Shown piece by piece: positions 1-13,406 of a DNA stretch of 64,000 nucleotides. Both the position numbers and the translations under genes were made by a program. The notes beneath the pieces are model-generated. The model was not told where the DNA came from and did no database searches. It was given only the letters and a program-made list of their open reading frames with translations. Each line of letters opens with the position of its first letter. Positions within the stretch are counted from its first letter, which is position 1. The DNA is from Asterias rubens (lineage: Eukaryota > Echinodermata > Asteroidea > Forcipulatida > Asteriidae), in assembly GCF_902459465.1 (NCBI RefSeq), contig NC_047076.1:620001-684000 (forward strand), given 5' to 3'.

Positions 1-274
1 AAAAGTCCTATCTATTGGCGAAATGCCTATACAATTTAAATAGGATGCCAGTAGGATTCTTATAGATTTTTTGTCATTTCTTTGATTCCTATAAGATTCT
101 TTTAGGTATTTTTTGTAAGAGAGGGCTAGATACGCTGAGTTCATCTACACGTTTTCGCGCACCAAGAGCAGTTGTCCAACCACCTGCTTCCTTTTGTCTC
201 AGATGAGGGGGTTGGTTGAGAGTGTTATACACCCTTTTTGCCAAACTATGTGAAAGAATTCTGTCAAAACTTAC
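1..274. other. SSPO intron, left edge
   Basis: This stretch lies between the last visible LDLa exon and the left end of the window. I see no exon, RNA gene or clear repeat in it. Confidence 0.5.
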
Positions 275-1929
275 TGCAATTTATTTCATCAGCAGCATCA
301 TTGAAGCCACAATCCATTTCTCCATCGCAAACAAACTCCCGAGAGATACATTTGCCATTGTCACACTGGAACTCTCCTCCATAGCAAGATGGTAAAGCTG
401 AAAGAGTCGTCAAAATACAAAACAAAAAACTGTCACATCTCAATAAAAATAAGTAAACAAATAAAATGAGCTGTGCCAACTGCTTACTAACCAAAAAGAC
501 GTATGGTATATAAAATAGTTCAAGGCCCGACGTTTCGACCCTGGCAGAGTCTTTTCTCGAAGGCTCAAAATTAACAAGATCAACGAAGGTCCGGACAGAT
601 GCAAATTCAAACAGTTATAGATCTTCACATATTTGTATCTGCCTTTTGTAACTTTGATCTTTGCGTTGTTTTAAAAGTTAAACAATGTAGTTTCTCCTTT
701 TTGGAGAGTAATACATTTTCTTAAAACTCATAGAACAGGTTCTCTCACCCCAAAAATGTACAAGGTAAAGTTCACTTCTCATTCGTGCTGTTAATTTTTG
801 CAAAGATAAAACAAAATTATTAGGGAATTTGTAGGATTTCAATTGATCTTGTAACCCAAATTTCTGTTTGAAGCTTTCACAATTCACAAACAAAACTTAC
901 GACAATCTGCCTCATCTGAATTATCCTCACAGTCTGGTGACCCGTCACAGTAATATCTTGCATCAATACAATGGCCGCTATCACAGGTGTACTGGTCAGC
1001 TATACAGGTGTACACTAATTGATTGACAAAACAGAAAGGTCTTACCTTTTACTTCATCATGGAAAATTCAAAGAAGTTTTGTAAGATTTGTTATCTCATA
1101 ATGAGTCTCAGATTTTATACATGGAGCTAGCTTATGTTTCTTCAAACAAATAAAAGACAACAAACCATGAGTATTTCTCTAAACTGAGTAACAATAATTT
1201 TGCAGAGCATAAATGTACCACCCACTATGGTGGCCGTGCATTTTCTAGCACTGCTCCAGTCTTATGGAACAAGCTACCAAATGACATCAGAAACACTCAC
1301 TCTCTCAATACATTTCAAACTTCTGTGTTTACTGTTGGTGTATATTGGGGTAGAAAATTTAATACTTTTGAAATATCTTTTCTGTAGCGCCTTGAGTAAT
1401 ACTTTCTAAGAAAGTGCCCTTTATAAGTGCTATTCATCTTTTGCACGGAGGTATTTCCATATATGAACTCAATATGTGGACAAATTTAAAATAAAAAACT
1501 GTTTCCGAGCAAGCTCACCACAATCCTTCTTATCCAATCCATCTATGAATGACTTTTGATTTATTTCTTTTTCTATAAGTTTGTACTTCTATTCTGTGAT
1601 TTGTAATTCTGAAGTGAAGCGCTTACGAACAAAAATTTAAAATAGTATTTTTTAAAGAAAGCTCACCACAATCCTTCTCATCCAATCCATCTATGAATGT
1701 CTCTTGATTTATTTCTTTATCTATAAGTTTGTACTATTATTCTTTGATTTGCATTCCTTAAGTGAAGCGCTTACAAAAAAAACAAATTAGAATAAAACAA
1801 TTTTTTGAGAAAGCTCACCACAATCCTTCTCATCGGACCCGTCTGTACAATCATCGTCTCCATCACAGGTCCAACCATGAGGGATACATAAATCATTATC
1901 ACAATGGAACTCAGTCTCAGCACATGTAA
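275..1929 (-). CDS. SSPO: SSPO exons 27-29: three LDL receptor class A repeats
   Basis: Exons 1929-1819, 1014-901 and 397-275 each code one LDLa repeat and each begin and end in phase 1, so repeats can be gained or lost without breaking the frame. Calcium-cage signatures are visible: [11 protein letters not shown] in the first and [11 protein letters not shown] in the second. The third reads [13 protein letters not shown], where the usual SDE is changed, so its calcium binding may be altered. More repeats are expected beyond the left edge. Confidence 0.87.
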
Positions 1930-4900
1930 CTAATCAGAAACAAAATCAGAAAAATGGAAATGTGTAATTTACAACAAGATAATATTATTTGTTTTGACCC
2001 TTACATGAATGTGTGTAAGCACTGTCTACTCAGTACTTTCATGCCTCCTGTGAAAAAAAATTACTGGCATACAACTCGGTGGGATTCAAACAAAACCTAA
2101 CAAAATCAGAAACATGAAAATGTTGAATTTTCATCGGGGATAAAGAATATTACTTGGTTTTACCCTTACACCGATGTGTGTAAGCGCTGTTTACTCAGTA
2201 CTTTCCTTAGAAAAAATCCCAGGCATACTACTCAGGTGAGATTTGAAACAACAACCGTTGTTAAATTAATTTAAACATCTGTTAAATTGTTGCGGAACCT
2301 TCTGCTAAAATATAGGATTTGAGCTGCCTCTAGCTTCCATGCACTCTTGGTGGTCTAGTTGGTAAGACATCTGCTCTAATAAAATCAGAATTATTATGTT
2401 AATAAAGTTAATCAAACTTGATGACTTCATATAATTAGGGGCGGTCAGGTTGGCATAATGACAACTTTCTTCACCTTTCGCTTCAAGGACCCCAGTACAA
2501 ATCCTGTTGGGGGCACCATGTGGATAGGGTTTGTAGTCCCTACCTAGTTGTGTGGGTTTTCCCTGGAACAATTTTAGAGGATTTTTCTTCTATATTTAAA
2601 GAAACTTCCCTCTTTGTATTCTATTCATTGGGTTTTGGGATAAGAAAGTTATTAAGTCCTAGGCTTCAATACCAGAATTAATGAATGAAATAAATGAATG
2701 AATGAAATTAAGTTTACTGATAAAATATTTTGAGGTGATGCAATTGTTTGCTTTCAAATACTTGAGAATCCTTAAACTGGTTTACTTACTATTACAAGAT
2801 TCTCCAAAGCACTCTAAATTTCCTCTGACACAAGTGCTGCGAAAAAAGAAGAAGTTTAAAACAAAATTAAATCATGATAGTGCAACTAAAGAATACTAAA
2901 ATTCAATGTAAGATAAACTTCACCTACTTGTCTTTTCAACAATCAATGATGACATTTTTTCCTTGAAAAGGGCACTCTATCAAGTACACTGCAGGCCTGG
3001 GATGACACGCAGGCCTGGGATGACCTGCAGGCTACGGAGGACATGGCCTCCATTGCCTCTGGTCTTGGCCTTGGTGCCCCTTTAAAAGTTTCAGACTTTC
3101 CAATGGAAGTGCCCTTTGCAAAATGAAAATGGCCTTGCCCTTTCATGACACAAACTGACCTACAGGTACATGGTCACTGGTGAAGGCTTTAAACAACAGA
3201 CTTTTCAGGCTATAAATTATCGTTTTTGGTTTTTCTCTTTCAATAGGAAAAATAAAATAAAAATATAAGTTAGAACTCTGACTAAAGTAAAAAATAACAT
3301 AACAAGCCTAAATTGTCATTCTGCCTCATCGTGGGATGATGCTAAAATCAATTCAAACTGCTGAAAATAGACTCTGAAAGAAACCTTTATTCCCTATCCT
3401 AGCATTAACCATCTCTATGGTCGATCTCACCATGTTAAAAAGTAATCAATGGGGACTAGAATGTCAAGGATGATTTTAATTTGATTATCGAGGTAATAAA
3501 GGGGTTGACAATAAAGTACTTGTCTATCTTCACAAGCTTTACAGCCACCTGCGCACACCTGATTCCTCATGTAGGCATCGAAGGCGATTGCCTCCATGCC
3601 CCCTGGTCATTGCCTTGGTTCCCTTGAAATGTTCCAGTAGAAATTTACAGTTTTCTCAAAGGGTGCCCTTTACCAAGGAGAAAATGTCTTGGTGCTCTTG
3701 CCCTTTCAAAAACAAAGCATACATTGTAATGGTTCTCAGATTGTGTGTTACGAACTGCTCCAGATTTTTCAGCAATATCAAAGAAAAAAAATTAAAGAAA
3801 ATTTCCACATGTTAGTTTTAGTGCATACTACATTTATTTAGGATTAAAATGGAACAATTCCAAAAGCCAAAGGCATACTTTGCCTTCAAAGATTACGTGC
3901 ATGATTTGTTATTTAGTTAATTTCATTTTAATTCTGTCTAAGGAAAACTAGCATTATAACTCCACTCCGGAAAATCAGTGTAGCCTATGATTTGATCTGT
4001 GTTGGAGACAACCAAGCGCTTTGCATCCCCAGGAAAGAGTGCTTTATAAGTGCCTGGTTATTATAATTATTTTGACGAAGTGTTCCCAAAATAGGCATCG
4101 GCTTACTTTCATAGCCTTTTGAAAGCAACACGAGACCAGATTATTTCACAATGGAAACCAGTGGGACATCACTGGTGATTGAACATTCAATAACAAAACA
4201 TCTCCCCCCCCCACCCCCTGAGACTTTAATAAAACAGACTACGGTGACAGCGTTACCCCCGCCAACAAACTGAGATCAGTTTAATGATAAAAGTATAACC
4301 ATCTTGAAGCAACAGACATTTGCTTGTCATTAGGAGATAAGAAAAGTTTGATAACCATTTTACAAACCATGTATCCTGCAAGACTAAGCATTATCTTAGA
4401 AGGTTTCATTGCTTTGATTAGTATACTAGGCACTGATGCCATACAAATGGACTGTCAGATTGGTTGGAAACGCCACAACAACTTGTGTTACAAAATGGGC
4501 TCTTTCGAGAAAGATACCTGGACTAAAGCCTATCAGGTCTGCAAGAGTCTTGGAGCTAAGTTACCTGTTCCCCCAGACCTGCAAGGAGATACCAATTTTA
4601 TTACAACCCTACTTGAACTTGAATTTGATGATATTTGTGAGTCACCAAGTTTCTTCAAAGTATGGCTTGGCTGTAAGAAGTTAGAAGGAGAGATGACATG
4701 TTCAGCTGATGACCAAAAGGATCTTGCAGAGAAAATCGACCAGCCTGGAAACTGCCAGACAATAAGTCTGTGCAACCTGGAACTAAACCCCAAAGCATGT
4801 GATTCTGGAAGACGAGTTTTGTGCAAACGCAAGCGTCAAATGACCCCCAGATCCCTTCAATGCCAAGCAGCCTTCAAACAAGATGATACCGATACCAAGC

Positions 4901-7900
4901 CATCATGCCTCCTTGACCACACCTACAAGGACATCCCACTTCTGCACCCGATACAATGCTGCATTGCCTGCCACAAAGATCCCAACTGCTTCTCTTTCAA
5001 CCTGTCGGGGAAGCTGTGTGAACTCAACAATGCCACCATTTCCCAGATTGATGCTGCCAAGTCGGTTATAAGAATGGATAATTGCACAACCTACAATATC
5101 AACTAAACCCGATAGATTCAAGGTAAAATACACTCTCTTAATGAAGCAACTCTCTTTATAGAAAGCAATGACAACTTCACTTGATCAAACATATCCACAA
5201 AATTACATTACTCAAATAAAACTTAAAATAAATGCCTCTTATGTTTTGAACAAAATCCCACAAAAAAAGGAAGTTTTGCTTACAAAAATGTCATTAAAAT
5301 TAAAAAATCACTTCTTTTTGGTTTGGGTAATTAATTGTTCCTTAGAATAATGATATTTACATCAGGTGAAGTAAACAAGAAAGCCACAAGAACAAGATCA
5401 TTTGTTACGACGATCTCAGATATAATTAATGGTTGAAAAAAGGTAACATGAATCCGATTATTAAAATGAAATAGATGGGGAATGGACCTGCATTCTATTT
5501 TAAGACAATGTTTTTGAAAACTTGAGACCATTTCTCGTTTTCTCACGCTCTCACTTTGTTAATGTATTTTACTCTGTATTTTTTATATAATTGCTGCAAT
5601 AATGAACACTTTTACACCAAACGTGCAACTCTCCGTATTGAAAAATAACTTGCCTCTGAGGTTGTTTGTGAAGTCTGTGCTAATCAACATCTAGATAAAT
5701 TGTTTAGTTGATGGTGTTAAAGCCGTGGACACTTTTGCAACAGAAAAAAGGGTTTACAGAAGGTGATGGTGAAAGACTTCTCTGAAAACATTGTTCCATG
5801 AAATGCTTTACCTTTTGAGAAAACATTAAAACAATATAAATTCTCGATATCAAGATTTTACGGATTTATTTTAAACACATGTCATGACACGGCGAAATGT
5901 GCGAAAACAAGAGTGGGTTTTCTCGTTATTTTCCATTGCCTCTGGTCTTGGCCTTGGTGCCCCTTTAAAGGTTTCAGACTTTCAAATGGAAGTGCCCTTT
6001 GCGAAATGAAAATGGCCTTGCCCTTTCATGACACAATTTGACCTACAGGTACATGGTCACTGGTGAAGGCTTTAAACAACAGACTTTTCAGGCTATTAAT
6101 TATCTTTTTTTTTTTTTTTTTCTCTTTCAATAGGAAAAATAACATAAATATATAAGTTAGAACTCTGACTAAAGTAAAAAATATCATAACAAGTCTAAAT
6201 TGTCATTCTGCCTCATCGTGGGATGATGCTAAAATCAATTCAAACTGCTGAAAATAGACTCTGAAAGAAACCTTTATTCCCTATCCTAGCATTAACCATC
6301 TCTATGGTCGATCTCACCATGTTAAAAAGTAATCAATGGGGACTAGAATGTCAAGGATGATTTTAATTTGATTATCGAGGTAATAAAGGGGTTGACAATA
6401 AAGTACTTGTCTATCTTCACAAGCTTTACAGCCACCTGCGCACACCTGATTCCTCATGTAGGCATCGAAGGCGATTGCCTCCATGACCCTGGTCATTGCC
6501 TTGGTGCCCTTGAAATGTTCCAGTAGAAACTTACAATTTTCTCAAAGGGTGCCCTTTACCAAGGAGAAAATGTCTTGGTGCTCTTGCCATTTCAAAAACA
6601 AAGCATACAGGCCTGCCTTATGCAACGTCTCTCTTTGATGATTTTTTGATCGGCTTTAATACAATTCAACCTGTTTACTACTTGAAGAAAAGGCATGCCT
6701 TTGGAACTAATCGACTTTGTTAATCCTACATAAATAAATGTGTACAAATCAGATAAATGTGAAAATTTCATTTTAAAAGGAGGACACGTTTTTGAGGTAC
6801 CACAAAAGTTTTTGTTGCCACTAATTTGAAGTGTGATTACCAAACGTATACTAGAGTGGAAGGCGTTGTACACTTCAACATAGACTCAACCCCAAGGATG
6901 CAAGGTTAAATAAACTCTTGCAAAAGCAATCCTCATTATAACAAGCAAATAAAACTTCACTTGATAAATAAAAATGTCTTAAAAACTACAAATCAGGGTC
7001 CAATTTTATGGCTCACATGGAAATCTGCAGTTAGGTTGTTTGTAGTATTTTGAATGGTTCCATTTATGTTGACAGCTGGTCTGGCCTAATTTTATATAAA
7101 TTTGTCAGTGGGCTTAGATTGGATAAAAAAAAAAAATCCAAGTTGTGTTTACTTAATGCTTTTCATTTTGCCGTGAAGCGGTTTGAGGACTGTTTATTCA
7201 TAATGTGCATGTTTTAATGTGCATGTTTTATTATTATTTGTATGCCCTGCCGTGCTGAAAACCATAAAAATAAGCATGTTACATGACGCCGTGAATTCAG
7301 AAGTCTTTGGTGAAATTTGGTTTAGATCTCTTGATCAAATGAAATCTTCTTAAAGCTGTTAAAGGCAGTGGACACTATTGGTAGTTACTCAAAATAATTG
7401 TAGCATAAAAACCTACTTGGTAACAAGCAATGGAGAGCTGTTGATAGTATAAAACATCGTGAAAACGGCTCCCTTTGAAGTAACATACTTTTTGAGAAAG
7501 AACTAATTTCTCACATAAATATTTGAACTGAATTCGCGACCTCAGCTGAGGTCTAGAATTCAAGCATCTGAAAGCACACAACTTGTGCGACAAGGGTGTT
7601 TTTGCTTCCATTATTCTCTCACAACTTCGATGACCAAAAGTGTCCAGAGCTTTACCAAAAAAAAAAAAAAAAAAAAAACAGCCACTAAACTCCTTTTTCC
7701 AGAGCTAATGCAAGAACTAGTCATGCATGATTTTGATAGTTAGTTCATTTGAATTCCCTGTAAAGAAAAACAGCTTCATCAAATCATCTTAAAAACTGTA
7801 CACCAGAAAAATCAATGCGACCTACGAAGTGTTCCAAAAATAGATAGCGATTTATTAGTTTTATCCCATTATCAAAGCGCAACTCTTCCCAAACAATCTC

Positions 7901-10900
7901 ATTAGCAACACGACCAGATTTTGTCACCATGGAAATCGATGCAAAGCCAGGGATGGAATAGTCAATACAACAGGCTAAATAAAGGATTCGATTTTTCAGT
8001 GAGACTTAAAACGGACCACGGTAACAGCCTTGAACAAACCATCAACGTGATGCTGAGGTACCAGTGACGATTTTTTGCTCAGTTTAATGACAAAAATAAA
8101 ACCATCTAAGTGTACCTATCATTCCTTGCCTGGATATTTCTAGAAGCAACAGACATTTGCTTGTCATTAGGAGATAAGAAAAGTTTGATAACCATTTTAC
8201 AAACCATGTATCCTGCAAGACTAAGCATCATCTTAGAAGGTTTCATTGCTTTGATTAGTATACTAGGCACTGATGCCATACTAATGGATTGTCAGATTGG
8301 TTGGAAACGCCACAACAACTTGTGTTACAAAATGGGCTCTTCCAATAAAGCTACCTGGACTAAAGCCTATCAGGTCTGCAAGAGTCTTGGAGCTAAGTTA
8401 CCTGTTCCCCCAGACCTGCAAGGAGATACCAATTTTATTACAACCACACTTGAACTTGAATTTGATGATAACTGTGGGTCACCAGGTTTCTTCAAAGTAT
8501 GGCTTGGCTGTAAGGAGTTAGAAGGAGAGATGACATGTTCAGCTGATGACCAAAAGGATCTTGCAGAGAAAATCGACCAGCCTGGAAACTGCCAGACAAT
8601 AAGTCTGTGCAACCTGGAACTAAACCCCAAAGCATGTGATCCTGAAAGACGAGTTTTGTGCAAACGCAAGCGTCAAATGACCCCCAGATCCCTTCAATGC
8701 CAAGCAGCCTTCAAACAAGATGATACCGATACCAAGCCATCATGCCTCCTTGACCACACCTACAAGGACATCCCACTTCTGCACCCGATACAATGCTGCA
8801 TTGCCTGCCACAAAGATCCCAACTGCTTCTCTTTCAACCTGTCGGGGAAGCTGTGTGAACTCAACAATGCCACCATTTCCCAGATTGATGCTGCCAAGTC
8901 GGTTATAAGAATGGATAATTGCACAACCTACAATATCAACTAAACCCGATAGATTCAAGGTAAAATACACTCTCTTATTGAAGCAACTCTCTTTATAGAA
9001 AGCAATGACAACTTCACTTGATCAAACATATCAACAAAATTACATTACTCAAATAAAACTTAAAATAAATGCCTCTTATGTTTTGAACAAAATCCCACAA
9101 AAAAAGGAAGTTTTGCTTACAAAAATGTCATTAAAATTAAAAAATCACTTCTTTTTGGTTTGGGTAATTAATTGTTCCTTAGAATAATGATATTTTCATC
9201 AGGTGAAGTAAACAACAAAGCCACAAGAACAAGATCATTTGTTACGACGATCTCAGATATAATTAATGGTTGAAAAAAGGTAACATGAATCCGATTATTA
9301 AAATGAAATAGATGGGGAATGCACCTGCATTCTATTTTAAGACAATGTTTTTGAAAACTTGAGACCATTTCTCGTTTTCTCACTCTCTCACTTTGTTAAT
9401 GTATTTTACTCTGTATTTTTTATATAATTGCTGCAATAATGAACACTTTTACACCAAAGAGGCAACTCTCCGTGTTGAAAAATAATTTGCCTCTGAGGTT
9501 GTTTGTGAAGTCTGTGCTAATCAACATCTAGATAAAATTTTTAGTTGATGGTTAAAGCCGTGGACACTTTCGGAACAGAACAAAAAAAGTTCACAGATTT
9601 CACATAACTTGCAGGGTTTACAGAAGGTGATGGTGAAAGACTTCTCTTGAAGTATTATTCCATGAAATGCTTTACTTTTTGAGAAAACATTAAAACAATA
9701 TCAATTCTCGATATCGATATTTACGGATTTATTTTAAACACATGTCATGACACGCCGAAATGTGCAGAAACAAGGGTGGGTTTTCCCAGTATTTCCTCCC
9801 GACGCCGATGACCGATTGAGCCTAAATTTTCACAGGTTTGTTATTTTTATATAGATGTTGTGATACACAAAGTGTGGGCCTTGGACAATACTGTTTACCG
9901 AAAGTGTCCAATGGCTTTAATGATTGAAATAATGATGTTTGAAACCATAATATTAGGATTGTTAGCCCACGGACAATATTCATCAAATGAAAAAGAGTTT
10001 CAAAGGAAAGACTAATAACAAAAATATTGCTTCAGCCGCCAAAAGCTATGCTAATTACAAGCGTTCTGATTGAGCAAGAACAATGTTGGATTGAAAACTT
10101 GTATTTGTACAATATTAGTATTGCTCGTTTCAGACATGGCATAAGCTCTGCTGACTTGCCATGCTCACCATTCGAAAAATGAAAGATAACTCTGTATAAA
10201 AGCTGAATTAATAACAACACTGGTTTTATTGCAGTGACATTGTCTCCCAAAATGATGGAACCAAGATTGTTGTGATCATGAACGGGTCTAAAGAGTATTA
10301 GTCCTCTACTTAACCCACCCCCCCCCAAAAAAAAAAAAAAAAAAAATCAGCCACCAAAACCCCATTTACAAGAGGTACCCCAAAAACAACGAGAATGACG
10401 GTTAACATTATTTTCTTTGAATTCCTTGAATTTGAAAAAATCACCATGAACTTATCTTAAAAACTGCACTACAAGATAAATCAATATTACATAGGAAATG
10501 TTCAAAAAATAGCCCAGAGGTTTATTTCCATCTCCTTTTTAAAGCAATCGCACAACATCGGTAAACAGTATTGTCCAAAAGCCCACACTTCGTGTATCAC
10601 AACTTATACATAAAATAACAAACCTGTGAAAATTTACGCTCAATCATTCTTCGGAGTCGGGAGAAAATAACGAGAAAACCCACTCTTGTTTCCGCACATT
10701 TCGCCATGTCATGACATATGTTTAAAATAAATCTGTTATTCTAGATATCGCAAATTGATAATTGTTTAATGTTGTCTCAAAAAGTAAAGCATTTCATGGA
10801 ATAATGTTTCAAGAGAAGTCTTTCACCACTACCTTCTGTAAACCCTGTAAGTTATTTGTAAATCTGTGAACGTTTAACTTTTGTTCTGTTCAGAAAGTGT

Positions 10901-13348
10901 CCAATGGCTTTAACCAACTAAAAAATTTATCTAGATGTTGATTAGCACAGACTTCACAAACAACCTCAGAGGCAAGTTGTTTTTCAATACGGAGAGTTGC
11001 CTCTTTGGTGTAAAAGTGTTCATTATTGCAGCAATTATATAAAAAATCCTTTAAACTGTTTAGTCTTTAGGTTTATGTGCACAGATTTTGCGGTCTCCTT
11101 TCTACAGTCTTGCTTTAAAGGAGACCTCCACCACTTACTCGTCAATGTTTTATTTCTCTACCATAATATTCTGTCAGCTAAAAAAGTGGAGCTCAATCAC
11201 ACTCAACTAAACTTGCATAAAATTATTTTAAAAAATTTAAAAAAAAAAATAAAAAAATTAATAATCTGTAATAATTAAATGTTTGAAGTAATTTTTAGTG
11301 ACAGTAGGGCCTAAACAAGTTCTGAATTCAAAGTTGTGTTTTTTGTTATTTACAACAGTTTGCACAAATTAATGTAAATATCACTTCTAGATCTAAGTTA
11401 CAACCGGTTGAACACTGATGCAAAATGCATAGGGGCATACGTGTAATAGCCCTACTTCTGATACGACACAAAAATGCAAGTCGACCATTGGCTGGCAGTG
11501 AAACAAGACATAAATGCCATGGTAACTACTGATATTCCGATTTCTATAAGCCTAGTTGCTATGGGCATTGGAAGTAGATCAATTATTTAATGAAGGATAC
11601 GTCAGTATGGGAAGCAAAGACAACAATAAATCTCTCAAAGATATAAAATTCATTTAGAATTCTCTCAGAAAATTTGCCCGCTAGAAAGTGAACTAGAAAC
11701 AATTGTTGTAGATGAAGTTAATGTTATATGAATTTGGAGCTGTGTTACCAAATATGTTTTAATAAGCTTGATGCTCATTGTCTATATTGTAGTAAGAATA
11801 TTTGTTTAGCTAACACTTTTGAAAATTTTCTTGCATTTCTCTGTGGTTGTCAAAAGTAATTTTTAAATTAGACATTGAACAATTAATTTGCAATTTTCAA
11901 TTTTGTCTAAAAGGTGGGTCATACCTTGGGAATGATCCCCTCGCCCAAATAAAATAAAAATAAAAACATGAAATTGTATTATTTCTATCTAAAAGCTTGA
12001 GCAGCCCTTTTTGTTTAAAATGCCCAATCAACTAGAAATAAAATAAAATATGTTTCAACCTTTGACACTCCAAAAAGGGGAGGGGTTTTAGGCCTTTTTT
12101 CCAGTTTCAAATTTATAGTAAAAACTTTATTGAAGTAGGGTGCGAATCATGAAATGCTTCTCTTAATGCAGGAGTAATAATGTTTGAGTGACGTTAGAGA
12201 TGCTCGTGTTTCTGATTTTGCTTCGTGTGCTAAGCACTTAGCAGCACAAGCTTTATACTCCCAAGGGAGGTGAGGTGACTTAAGGAATAAAATAAATGGC
12301 CCAGTTACCAAGGCATAAATAATACCATCATGGTATATATTGTATAAACGTTAAAAATTACCATATACTTGTTTAAATATTTTTGAAAACTAGTTGTTCT
12401 ATTCTTAATCTATAAAGAAATCAATGTTTAGCATAATTTGTGGTAGTTTACCGACAAAATCCCAACTCCTTTAAAGGAACACGTTGCCTTGGACTGGACG
12501 AGTTGGTCTATGAAAAGCGTTGGAAACCATTTGTTATAAAATGCATATGGTTAGAAAGATGTTTTAAATCTAAAATATAATGCTCCACACAAGTATCACT
12601 CAAAATTGCACGGTTTTCCTTTTACGTCGCGAACTAACACGGTCGACCATTTATGGGAGTCAAATTTTTGACCCCCATAAATGGCCGACCGTGTTTGTCG
12701 ACAGGGTAAAGCGAAAACCATGCAATTTCGAGGCATATTTGTGTAGATCATTGTATTATACTTTTACAACATCTTTCTAACCATACCGATTTTATAACAA
12801 ACGGTTACATAGCGCTTTTAAAAGACCAACTCGACCGATCCAAGGCAACATGTTCCTTTAAGTGAAGTACTATGATCTTTCTTCACTCTAACAAAATCCA
12901 ACATCACATGGGAACACAAAAAACCAAACATGCAGTTGGATTTTGAAGAATTTGGAATTAGCATCTTAATTGATTAATTGATGTTATTTAGCTGACAGAG
13001 TTAAAATATATTTATTGTGGTTGCTTTAGTTTTTATTGTAACAACATTGGGGTTATGGGCCTGCTCTGTTATCATGGATGACGTTTGATTTTTGGGACAC
13101 TTCAATAATTCAAATAAAGGATATTTCTTCTGTTAATTGTTTTTTTAAAGGTTTTTAAACCTAGTCTAAGATTGCAATTTGGAGTTTGATTAAAAAAATA
13201 ATAATAGGCCCTAAAACATTGCGATTGATTTTTATGAAATGGTTTATCTATGCTTACTATGAATATAAATTCAGGCCAGATGCTTCATTTTTGAATTGGT
13301 ATTGGTAAGAACACAAAGGGGTTTCCCCTATTGGGACGTTTCAAGAGG

Positions 13349-13406
<58 letters not shown>

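Noticed and set aside
2943-3146. Minus-strand open frame in block R
   Set aside because: It falls in a dispersed repeat seen at several other places and has no codon or domain signal.
4324-4368. Longer lectin A frame starting upstream of 4369 at a TTG
   Set aside because: No ATG in that stretch, and the signal peptide starts properly at the ATG at 4369; the same applies to 8110-8205 for copy B, where the open frame begins at GTG.
4533-5133. Open frames antisense to, or out of frame with, the lectin genes
   Set aside because: They overlap the real coding frames, recur identically in both copies only because the DNA is duplicated, and show no domain features.
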